Source: Kushneria sinocarnis (GTDB lineage: Bacteria; Pseudomonadota; Gammaproteobacteria; Pseudomonadales; Halomonadaceae). Taken from it: a DNA stretch of 64,000 bases. The first letter of the stretch is position 1; each line of letters opens with the position of its first letter. Position numbers and translations under genes: made by a program. Below the pieces are notes generated by a model. The model did not search any database. It saw nothing but the letters and a program-made list of their open reading frames with translations, and had not been told where the DNA came from. Below, piece by piece: positions 57,434-64,000 of the stretch. The stretch covers positions 372,001 to 436,000 of the forward strand of contig NZ_RBIN01000003.1 in the NCBI RefSeq assembly GCF_003633775.1, read 5' to 3'.

Positions 57434-58447
57434 ATGACTCAGCCTCTGCCTCGCATCGGTCAGCATGAGCTGTCCGGTCGTGCCATTCTGGCCCCCATGG
57501 CCGGGGTCACCGATCGCCCCTTCCGGCAGCTCTGCCGAAGGCTGGGTGCGGCGCTGGTGGTGTCGGAAATGGTCACGGCCGACAAGCGGCTGTGGCATAC
57601 ACCGAAGTCGCGGCTGCGGCTGGATCATCGCGGCGAACACGGACCGCGCAGTGTACAGATCGCCGGCGGTGATGCCGCCATGCTGGCCGAGGCGGCACAT
57701 ATCAATGCCGACCATGGCGCCGACATCATCGACATCAACATGGGCTGTCCGGCCAAGAAGGTTTGCAACAAGGCCGCAGGGTCGGCGCTGATGCGCGACG
57801 AATCGCTGGTCGCGGAGATTCTCGCGGCAGTCGTGGCCGCCGTCGATGTACCGGTCACCCTGAAGATACGCACCGGCTGGTGTGAAAACAGCCGCAATGC
57901 GCTGACCATTGCCCGGCTGGCCGAGGAGCATGGTATCGCGGCGCTGGCCGTGCACGGCCGCACCCGCGAGCAGCGCTACAGCGGCAGCGCCGAATACGAC
58001 ACCATTGCCGAAATCAAGTCGCAGCTGAGCATCCCGGTCTTTGCCAACGGGGATATCGATCACCCCGAGCGGGCCCGTGAGGTACTGGATTATACCGGGG
58101 CCGATGCCCTGCTGATCGGTCGTGGCGCTCAGGGCAACCCCTGGATCTTCCGCGAAATCGAGCACTACCTGCGCACCGGCCACCACCTGGCACCCCCGGA
58201 TGACGAAGAGCGTCTCGGCGTCATGAGCACGCATCTCGACGCACTTCACGAACACTATGGCGAATACATGGGCGTTCGCATCGCCCGCAAGCACATCGGC
58301 TGGTACCTGGCGGCCGGCGTGCATGATGATGCGCTGCGCCAGGCCTTCAACGGGCTGACCAAACCAGACGAGCAGCACCGGTTTCTCGCCCGGTTATTCG
58401 CCGGTACGCAGGGACGTGCCGCAACCAAGGGAACTCGTGCAGCATGA
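57434..58447 (+). CDS. dusB: tRNA-dihydrouridine synthase B
   Basis: A 337-residue FMN enzyme that reduces uridines in the tRNA D-loop. The FMN barrel begins [19 protein letters not shown]. The catalytic cysteine region is [20 protein letters not shown], and the phosphate-binding [20 protein letters not shown] is conserved. The dusB-fis overlap (ATGA) is the classical arrangement in gammaproteobacteria and supports DusB over other Dus paralogues. The C-terminal tail after RLFAG is short. Confidence 0.96.
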   Translation: MTQPLPRIGQHELSGRAILAPMAGVTDRPFRQLCRRLGAALVVSEMVTADKRLWHTPKSRLRLDHRGEHGPRSVQIAGGDAAMLAEAAHINADHGADIIDINMGCPAKKVCNKAAGSALMRDESLVAEILAAVVAAVDVPVTLKIRTGWCENSRNALTIARLAEEHGIAALAVHGRTREQRYSGSAEYDTIAEIKSQLSIPVFANGDIDHPERAREVLDYTGADALLIGRGAQGNPWIFREIEHYLRTGHHLAPPDDEERLGVMSTHLDALHEHYGEYMGVRIARKHIGWYLAAGVHDDALRQAFNGLTKPDEQHRFLARLFAGTQGRAATKGTRAA

Positions 58448-58740
58448 CCACTGAATATGCCCTGACCCCCAACGATCGGATGCGACAGGAGTCATCGGCG
58501 TCGGCGCCCGAAGCGCAGACCCTGCGTGAAGCCGTGGAGCGCGCCATGACCCGCTATTTCGATCATCTCGACGGCGAAACCGTCACCGACCTGTATCCGA
58601 TGGTACTGGCCGAGGTCGAAGCGCCCCTGCTGCGCTCCGTCATGGCTTATACCAACGGCAACCAGACCCAGGCGTCCAGCATGCTGGGCCTCAACCGTGG
58701 CACCCTGCGCAAGAAGCTCAAGCAGTACGACCTGATCTGA
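58444..58740 (+). CDS. fis: Fis nucleoid protein
   Basis: 98 residues, as in E. coli. The C-terminal helix-turn-helix [20 protein letters not shown] is intact. The N-terminal half is variable and carries the activation loop. Fis bends DNA, activates rRNA promoters and organises recombination sites. It overlaps dusB by four bases and is expressed from the dusB promoter as in other gammaproteobacteria. Confidence 0.97.
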   Translation: MTTEYALTPNDRMRQESSASAPEAQTLREAVERAMTRYFDHLDGETVTDLYPMVLAEVEAPLLRSVMAYTNGNQTQASSMLGLNRGTLRKKLKQYDLI

Positions 58741-58839
58741 GCCGGGCGGCCCGAACGGTCTGCTCCTCCGGAGTACCGCTCTACCCGCCCGGGCCACGCA
58801 TGACACCCTTCCGACCACCCCGAACAACGGATTCACGCC

Positions 58840-60429
58840 ATGGCCGATGCCTCTTCCGTTTCCGCCACGACTCCCGTACGTCGCGCCCTGCTCAGCGTTT
58901 CAGACAAGACCGGCATCGTCGAATTCGCTCGCGCCCTGTCCGAGCGAGGCGTCGAGCTGCTCTCCACCGGTGGTACCTTCCGGCTGCTGCGGGACAGCGG
59001 CATTGCCGTCACCGAAGTCTCCGATCACACCGGCTTTCCGGAGATCATGGATGGGCGCGTCAAGACGCTGCATCCCCGCATTCATGGCGGCATTCTCGGC
59101 CGGCGCGGCGAGGATGACGCGGTCATGAGCGAGCACGACATCCCGCCGATCGACATGGTGGTAGTCAATCTCTACCCCTTCGAGGCCACTGTTGCCCGCC
59201 CCGGATGCAGCCTCGAGGAAGCCATCGAGAACATCGATATCGGCGGCCCCACCATGGTGCGGGCGTGCGCCAAGAACCATGCCCATACCACCGTGGTGGT
59301 GGATGCTGCCGATCACGCCCGCGTGCTGGAGAGCATGGAGGCTCACGCCGGAAGCGTCGACGCCACGCTGCGTTTCGATCTCGCGGTGCGCGCCTTCGAG
59401 CACACTGCCGGCTATGACGCCGCGATCGCCCGCTACCTGGGACGCCGGGTGGAAGAAGACGACATGCCGCGTACCTGGAGCACCCAGTACTACAAGCGCC
59501 AGAGCATGCGCTACGGCGAGAACCCGCATCAGCAGGCGGCCTTCTATGTCGATCGCGAGGCACCGGAAGCCTGTGTTGCCACCGCCGAGCAGCTGCAGGG
59601 CAAGGCGCTCTCCTACAACAACGTGGCCGATACCGATGCCGCGCTCGAATGCGTCAAGAGCTTCGATGATGCCGCCTGTGTCATCGTCAAGCATGCCAAC
59701 CCCTGCGGCGTCGGCGTCAGCGCCGAGGGCAGCATCGCTCAGGCCTATGAGCTGGCCTTTGCCACCGACAGCGAATCCGCCTTCGGCGGCATCATCGCCT
59801 TCAATCGTGAACTCGATGGCGAGACTGCGGCCCGGATTGTCGAGCGTCAGTTCGTCGAGGTCATCATTGCCCCGCAGGTCAGTCAGGCGGCCCGTGACGC
59901 CGTGGCCGCGAAGAAGAACGTGCGCCTGCTGGCATGCGGCGAGTGGCCCGCCGAGCGGACCCCGGATGTCGATTACAAGCGGGTCACTGGCGGATTGCTG
60001 GTCCAGAGCCGCGATATCGGTACCATCCGGCGCGAGGAGCTGCAGGTGGTAACCGAACGCGCCCCGAGCGAGCAGGAGCTCGATGATCTGCTGTTCGCCT
60101 GGCGGGTTGCCAAGTTCGTCAAGTCCAACGCCATTGTCTACGCCCGCAACGGCCAGACCGTGGGCGTCGGCGCCGGCCAGATGAGCCGGATCAATTCGGC
60201 GCGCATCGCCGCCATCAAGGCCGATCAGGCCGGCCTCGAGGTACGCGGCTCGGTCATGGCCTCGGATGCCTTCTTCCCCTTTCGGGACGGCATCGACAAC
60301 GCCGCGGCGGCCGGTATTACCGCCGTCATTCAGCCGGGCGGGTCGATGCGCGACGAGGAAGTCATCACGGCTGCCAACGAGACCGGCATGACCATGGTCT
60401 TCACCGGCATGCGTCACTTCCGCCACTGA
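58840..60429 (+). CDS. purH: Bifunctional AICAR transformylase / IMP cyclohydrolase
   Basis: 529 residues. It performs the last two steps of IMP synthesis. The N-terminal MGS-like cyclohydrolase domain has [31 protein letters not shown] and [18 protein letters not shown]; the transformylase domain has [25 protein letters not shown] and [18 protein letters not shown]. It lies after fis, the conserved order in pseudomonads. Length is normal. Confidence 0.97.
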   Translation: MADASSVSATTPVRRALLSVSDKTGIVEFARALSERGVELLSTGGTFRLLRDSGIAVTEVSDHTGFPEIMDGRVKTLHPRIHGGILGRRGEDDAVMSEHDIPPIDMVVVNLYPFEATVARPGCSLEEAIENIDIGGPTMVRACAKNHAHTTVVVDAADHARVLESMEAHAGSVDATLRFDLAVRAFEHTAGYDAAIARYLGRRVEEDDMPRTWSTQYYKRQSMRYGENPHQQAAFYVDREAPEACVATAEQLQGKALSYNNVADTDAALECVKSFDDAACVIVKHANPCGVGVSAEGSIAQAYELAFATDSESAFGGIIAFNRELDGETAARIVERQFVEVIIAPQVSQAARDAVAAKKNVRLLACGEWPAERTPDVDYKRVTGGLLVQSRDIGTIRREELQVVTERAPSEQELDDLLFAWRVAKFVKSNAIVYARNGQTVGVGAGQMSRINSARIAAIKADQAGLEVRGSVMASDAFFPFRDGIDNAAAAGITAVIQPGGSMRDEEVITAANETGMTMVFTGMRHFRH

Positions 60430-60453
60430 GCGGCGAATGACGCCCCAGCTGTC

Positions 60454-60478
60454 GGTCCCGCTACGGGGTAGCGGGGCC
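60454..60478. terminator. Hairpin between convergent purH and amidohydrolase
   Basis: CCCGCTAC (60457-60464) pairs with GTAGCGGG (60468-60475), extendable at the base. It covers the stop codon of the minus-strand gene and follows purH by 27 bp. No T-run. Confidence 0.4.
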
Positions 60479-61537
60479 GCGGCGTGATGCCTGATCCATC
60501 AACCGACGGAAGTTGTCCTGCGCCACTGCGCGCGATGTGCTGCCATCCAGCTCATCCAGAAAGGGCCGGAAGCCATCCATTACCCTGCCCAGCGGGCCGA
60601 AATGGCCGACCAGATCGCTGCCCAGCATGAAGCGTGTCGGGTAGCGCTCGACCAGTGCCACCCACGTTTCCCGCGCTTCCCCCCGGCCATCCAGCAGATA
60701 GGGGTGCAGCACACTCCAGGAGAGATCGACATACAGGTTGGGGTAGCGCTCGAGCAGCCGCGCCACGGTTGCGTTCAGCCATGCCAGCTTCCCATGGCGC
60801 TGATTGAGCACTTCGCTGGTGCCGGCATGCGCCCAGATGAAGGTGGTATCGGGGTTGGCGGCGATGGCCCGCTCGAGCTCCGGCAGATAGCGGGGCTCGG
60901 CGGCATCGACCGGGGCAACATTGCTGTGCAGCAGCACCGGCAGATGACGCCGCCCGGCCAGCGCGTAGACGGCCATCAGCGCCGGATGATCGGCCCGGGC
61001 GGTTTCGCCTTCGGTGAGACGGCTGAGTTCGTCATGACGGGTCAGGATTTCTCCGATACCGCGCCAGAGTCCGGGATAGAGCGACAGCAGCCGGGCAATG
61101 CGCTCACTGGCATGCCGATCGGTGGGATTGAAGCCGGAAATGAAGGGGTAAAAGCGCTCGCGAACCTCGGGCGAGGCCCGGGAGAGCTCCGCTGCCAGCC
61201 GATAATCGGTGGCCGAGTACCAGTACAGCGCCGGCGTGTCTCCTTCCAGCGCCCGGGGCGGATGCTGAAACTGCGTTGACCACTTGCGGGTCACCGCCAG
61301 CCCCATCAGCTGTGCCTGCGCCACCCCGGCACGATCCATCGCCTCGACCAGTGCTTCCAGCCCCTCGCTGCGCTGAACAAAGTCCACATAGTGCAGGTGG
61401 CTGTCGACATAACCCGGCTCGGAAGCGGCGGCCCGGGTATCGGCTGACCACACCCCGGCCAGGCAGCCGGCCATCATCAGTATCCCCGACATTCGCTTCG
61501 CGCCAGTACCACCCTGCTTCAGCTGCCACCACCCCAT
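60461..61537 (-). CDS. Exported amidohydrolase-family protein
   Basis: 358 residues of the amidohydrolase-2 (COG2159) TIM-barrel type. Metal ligands are visible as H47-x-H49 in VDSHLHYVDF, a later VLLHSN histidine, WAHAGTSE and LGSDLVGHFG aspartate. The N-terminal 38 residues look like a signal sequence (MSGILMMAGCLAGVWSADTRAAA); MMAGC could be a weak lipobox. So it acts in the periplasm or on the membrane, which is unusual for this family. Substrate unknown. ATG 61537 follows GGGGGG; ATG 61573 is an alternative. Confidence 0.8.
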   Translation of the reverse strand: MGWWQLKQGGTGAKRMSGILMMAGCLAGVWSADTRAAASEPGYVDSHLHYVDFVQRSEGLEALVEAMDRAGVAQAQLMGLAVTRKWSTQFQHPPRALEGDTPALYWYSATDYRLAAELSRASPEVRERFYPFISGFNPTDRHASERIARLLSLYPGLWRGIGEILTRHDELSRLTEGETARADHPALMAVYALAGRRHLPVLLHSNVAPVDAAEPRYLPELERAIAANPDTTFIWAHAGTSEVLNQRHGKLAWLNATVARLLERYPNLYVDLSWSVLHPYLLDGRGEARETWVALVERYPTRFMLGSDLVGHFGPLGRVMDGFRPFLDELDGSTSRAVAQDNFRRLMDQASRRGPATP

Positions 61538-61582
61538 GACGCCCCCCGGCTCCGGATTCGATGCTGGCATCATACACCACGC

Positions 61583-61611
61583 AAAAGCGGCGACACTGAA
61601 GTGTCGCCGCT
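61583..61611 (-). terminator. Terminator after the DUF2061 gene
   Basis: AGCGGCGACACT (61586-61597) pairs with 61600-61611. On the minus strand TTTTGCG follows. It lies 40 bp past the stop of the small membrane protein and upstream of the amidohydrolase start. Confidence 0.75.
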
Positions 61612-61651
61612 GATGATCATCGAGCCGGGCAGCCGGTCAAGGCCGTAATGA

Positions 61652-61930
61652 TCAGGCGTGCAGGCGGGGATGCCGCTCCGGCGATGTGCGAATCCGGGGA
61701 CAGAGCTCACAGGGCTGCTCGGCGCTGCAGGCAGTAGCAGCAGGCTCCTGCGCGGTCACCGGATGCAGCAGCCGTCGCCACAGTGCGCTGTTGGCGAGCA
61801 CGGCCACGGCATGCACCGCAGGTGCTACCAGCGATACCAGACCGCTGATCCACGGATCACGCGTGAGGGCAAACGTGATGCCGAAGGCAAGGGCAAATTG
61901 AATGATCCCCAGATTCATGCGATTGATCAT
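61652..61930 (-). CDS. Small DUF2061-type membrane protein
   Basis: 92 residues. Two hydrophobic segments (LGIIQFALAFGITFALT and WISGLVSLVAPAVHAVAVL) followed by NSALWRRL fit the DUF2061 membrane module. The C-terminal 40 residues hold three cysteines (ACSAEQPCELCPR), which could bind metal or form disulphides and are not part of that module as I know it. Function unknown. GGGAGG stands six bases before the ATG. It is a single-gene unit with its own terminator. Confidence 0.72.
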   Translation of the reverse strand: MINRMNLGIIQFALAFGITFALTRDPWISGLVSLVAPAVHAVAVLANSALWRRLLHPVTAQEPAATACSAEQPCELCPRIRTSPERHPRLHA

Positions 61931-62132
61931 GAGTGCCTCCCGTGAATGACCACCAGCGTGATTGAACCGACGACTGCCTTATCAACCTGATCACAGTCTA
62001 TTAAGGGATGGTGTCATTTGCAACCCCGGTTAACTCAATACACGCACGTTGCCTTTCACAACCGCAGACAGCTCTCGGTCTGCCCGTTGCAGGCATCTCT
62101 CGTCGCTGCCACACACGCATCGTCCCGGCATC

Positions 62133-62160
62133 AAAAAAGGGAGGCCCCGAAGGACCTCCC
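62133..62160 (-). terminator. gabD terminator
   Basis: On the minus strand GGGAGGTCC-TTCG-GGGCCTCCC forms a stem with one mismatch and is followed by six Ts (62133-62138). It lies 35 bp past the gabD stop. Confidence 0.9.
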
Positions 62161-62195
62161 TGCTACAAGCACTGCCGACGCTGTCGGCGCCGGCT

Positions 62196-63659
62196 TCAGG
62201 TATCGATGTTCATGCAGAGATACTTGGTCTCCATGAACTCTTCGAGCCCGTACTTCGAGCCCTCGCGGCCCAGCCCGGACTCCTTCATGCCCCCGAAGGG
62301 CGCAGCGGCATTGGAAACCAGCCCTTCGTTGATGCCGACAATGCCGTATTCGAGCGCTTCCGCTACCCGCCAGGTGCGGCCCAGATCACGCGTATAGAAA
62401 TACGCCGCCAGCCCGAACTCGGTATCGTTGGCCATGCGGATACCCTCCTCCTCGCTTTCGAAGGAGAACACCGCGGCCAGCGGGCCGAAGGTTTCCTCGT
62501 GGGCAACCTTCATGTCGGGACGCGCCCCGTTGATCAGCGTGGGCTGGAAGAAGCGGCCACCCAGCTGCTGATGCTGCCGGCCACCGATCATCAGCTCGGC
62601 GCCCTTCGACAGTGCATCCTCGACGTGATCGGTCACCTTCTCGACCGCGGCATCATTGATCAGCGGGCCGATATTGACCCCTTCCTGCATGCCATCGCCG
62701 ACCACCAGATCGGTATTCATCGCGGCCGCCAGCTTCTCGCAGAAGGCGTTGACCACGCCGGATTGCACCAGGAACCGGTTGGTGCAGACACAGGTCTGAC
62801 CGGCATTGCGGAACTTGGCTGCCATGGCGCCGGCGACGGCAGCATCCAGATCGGCATCCTCGAACACCATGAACGGCGCGTTACCGCCCAGCTCGAGCGA
62901 TACCTTCTGGATATGCTCGGATGCCTGACTCATCAGCTGACGCCCCACCGGCGTGGAACCGGTGAAGGTGATCTTGCGCACCAGCGTGGAGTGCGTCAGC
63001 GTCTCACCGATCTCACGGGGATCACCCGGCAGCACGTTGAAGACGCCGCGCGGCACCCCGGCCTGCTCGGCCAGGGCCGCCAGTGCCGTGGCCGACAGCG
63101 GCGTCTGCTCGGCCGGCTTGACCACGAAGGTGCAGCCTGCCGCCAGCGCCGCCGCCGCCTTGCGGGTAATCATCGAGGAGGGAAAGTTCCACGGCGTGAT
63201 GGCGCCCACTACCCCGACCGGCTGCTTGGTGACCAGAATGCGCTGATCGCGCTTGGCTCCGGGGATCGTGTCGCCATAGGTACGGCGTGCCTCCTCGGCG
63301 AACCAGCGCATGAAGCTGGCGGCATAGGCAATCTCGCCCTCGGCTTCCTTGACCGGCTTGCCCTGCTCGAGCGTCATCAGCCGGCCGAGATCGCTCTTGT
63401 GCTCGAGCATCAGCTCGTACCACTTCATCAGGATATCGGCGCGCTCCAGCGCGGTGCGCGATCGCCAGTCGGCAAAGGCCGCGTGAGCCGCCTCGATGGC
63501 CCGCTCGGTCTCGGCGCGGCCGAGACGGGGCACCTGCGCGATGACCTCACCGGTCGCCGGATTATCAACGTCGATCTGCTCGCCGCTGTCGGCAGCGACC
63601 CAGTTGCCGTCGATATAGGCAAAGGGGCGATAGAGATTCTGGTCGGATAGCATGTCCAT
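62196..63659 (-). CDS. gabD: NADP-type succinate-semialdehyde dehydrogenase
   Basis: 487 residues. It oxidises succinate semialdehyde to succinate in the GABA pathway, which also drains putrescine. Aldehyde-dehydrogenase features: VGVVGAITPWNFPSSMITRK, FTGSTPVGRQLM, the general base in VSLELGGNAPFMVF and the nucleophile in NAGQTCVCTNRF, where the CVC pair is the redox-switch signature of GabD. The C-terminal PFGGMKESGLGREGSKYGLE is standard. ATG 63659 follows GGGAGAG; ATG 63653 is possible. gabT is not visible here. Confidence 0.94.
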   Translation of the reverse strand: MDMLSDQNLYRPFAYIDGNWVAADSGEQIDVDNPATGEVIAQVPRLGRAETERAIEAAHAAFADWRSRTALERADILMKWYELMLEHKSDLGRLMTLEQGKPVKEAEGEIAYAASFMRWFAEEARRTYGDTIPGAKRDQRILVTKQPVGVVGAITPWNFPSSMITRKAAAALAAGCTFVVKPAEQTPLSATALAALAEQAGVPRGVFNVLPGDPREIGETLTHSTLVRKITFTGSTPVGRQLMSQASEHIQKVSLELGGNAPFMVFEDADLDAAVAGAMAAKFRNAGQTCVCTNRFLVQSGVVNAFCEKLAAAMNTDLVVGDGMQEGVNIGPLINDAAVEKVTDHVEDALSKGAELMIGGRQHQQLGGRFFQPTLINGARPDMKVAHEETFGPLAAVFSFESEEEGIRMANDTEFGLAAYFYTRDLGRTWRVAEALEYGIVGINEGLVSNAAAPFGGMKESGLGREGSKYGLEEFMETKYLCMNIDT

Positions 63660-63825
63660 GCGGCTCTCCCTGTCCAATGATGTCTGCCGGAGCCAGCCGG
63701 CAGTTCCCTGAAGGATGGCGACTGATCCGGCGCTCTGCCAGTTGATGATGCCTCGCTGAAACACCGGCCGAAAGCATTCTGCGGCTAACGATCAAGGTAC
63801 CGGTCAGGCCGGCATCGAGGGGCCC

Positions 63826-64000
63826 TCAGGCCTGCCGGCCGGCCAGGTTGAGAAACTCGTTGCGGGTCGCCTGGTGCTCGCGAAAGTCACCCAGCATCAC
63901 CGAGGTCTTCATGCTGGAGTTCTGTTTTTCGACCCCGCGCATCATCATGCACAGATGCCGCGCCTCGATGATCACCCCCACGCCGCGGGCATCGGTGGCC
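63826..64000 (-). CDS. folE: GTP cyclohydrolase I, C-terminal part (5' end outside window)
   Basis: The minus-strand frame open to the window edge ends at 63826. The 57 visible residues include [20 protein letters not shown] with the zinc/active-site cysteine, then [18 protein letters not shown] and a terminal [10 protein letters not shown]. This is the typical end of FolE, which opens GTP to dihydroneopterin triphosphate for folate synthesis. The upstream part, promoter and neighbours cannot be seen. Confidence 0.92.
   Translation of the reverse strand, partial: ATDARGVGVIIEARHLCMMMRGVEKQNSSMKTSVMLGDFREHQATRNEFLNLAGRQA

Noticed and set aside
62049-63650. Long plus-strand open frame opposite gabD
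   Set aside because: Antisense shadow of an intact aldehyde dehydrogenase; the part before 62196 covers the gabD terminator.
1-64000. Mobile elements, CRISPR arrays, tRNA or rRNA genes
   Set aside because: No transposase, integrase, spaced direct repeats or cloverleaf-like sequences were recognised; intergenic spaces are short.

Overview
The window is a GC-rich, gene-dense stretch of chromosome from a gammaproteobacterium. Gene order suggests a halomonad-like member of the Oceanospirillales/Pseudomonas side of the class; this placement is inference from gene content and remembered Pseudomonas gene order, not a search. I see no insertion sequences, prophage, CRISPR array, tRNA or rRNA.

Layout. 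(1) 1-3009: the end of agmatine deiminase, N-carbamoylputrescine amidase (putrescine from agmatine), a Tus-like replication-terminus protein with an inverted repeat just upstream, and a membrane protein of repeated YrhK-like units. (2) 3040-12548, minus strand: sthA, nqrM, the Na+-pumping NADH:quinone reductase operon nqrABCDEF, and a GAPDH with a long N-terminal extension. This is a redox and sodium-energetics block. The apbE flavin transferase that often accompanies nqr is not here. (3) 12888-25133: mfd, a purine-salvage/osmotic operon (mscS-hpt-mtnP), nagZ, psrA, lexA with two SOS boxes over a strong promoter, two small conserved proteins and topA. (4) 25587-33229: an accessory stretch with pyk, a decayed DUF429-type gene, an isochorismatase-like protein without its cysteine, a Nudix hydrolase, a LysR regulator, a zinc-type dehydrogenase and the MsrPQ methionine sulfoxide repair pair, in which msrQ is frameshifted. 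(5) 33411-44952, minus strand: the conserved run proA-nadD-rsfS-rlmH-mrdA-rodA-mltB-rlpA-dacA-ybeD-lipB-lipA, covering proline, NAD, ribosome silencing, lateral wall synthesis and lipoate. (6) 45199-52106: a DedA-PAP2 fusion, mpl, a PPi-dependent phosphofructokinase, a membrane-anchored phosphatase/kinase fusion whose two active sites both look inactivated, and inorganic pyrophosphatase. (7) 52255-60429: dsbD, accB-accC, prmA, dusB-fis and purH. (8) 60461-64000: an exported amidohydrolase, a small DUF2061 membrane protein, gabD and the 3' end of folE.

The best candidate for new biology is the predicted pseudophosphatase-pseudokinase at 49650-51425, between two enzymes of pyrophosphate metabolism. 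Others are the Tus homologue with its upstream inverted repeat, the cysteine-less isochorismatase fold, and two frame-disrupted genes within 5 kb of each other.
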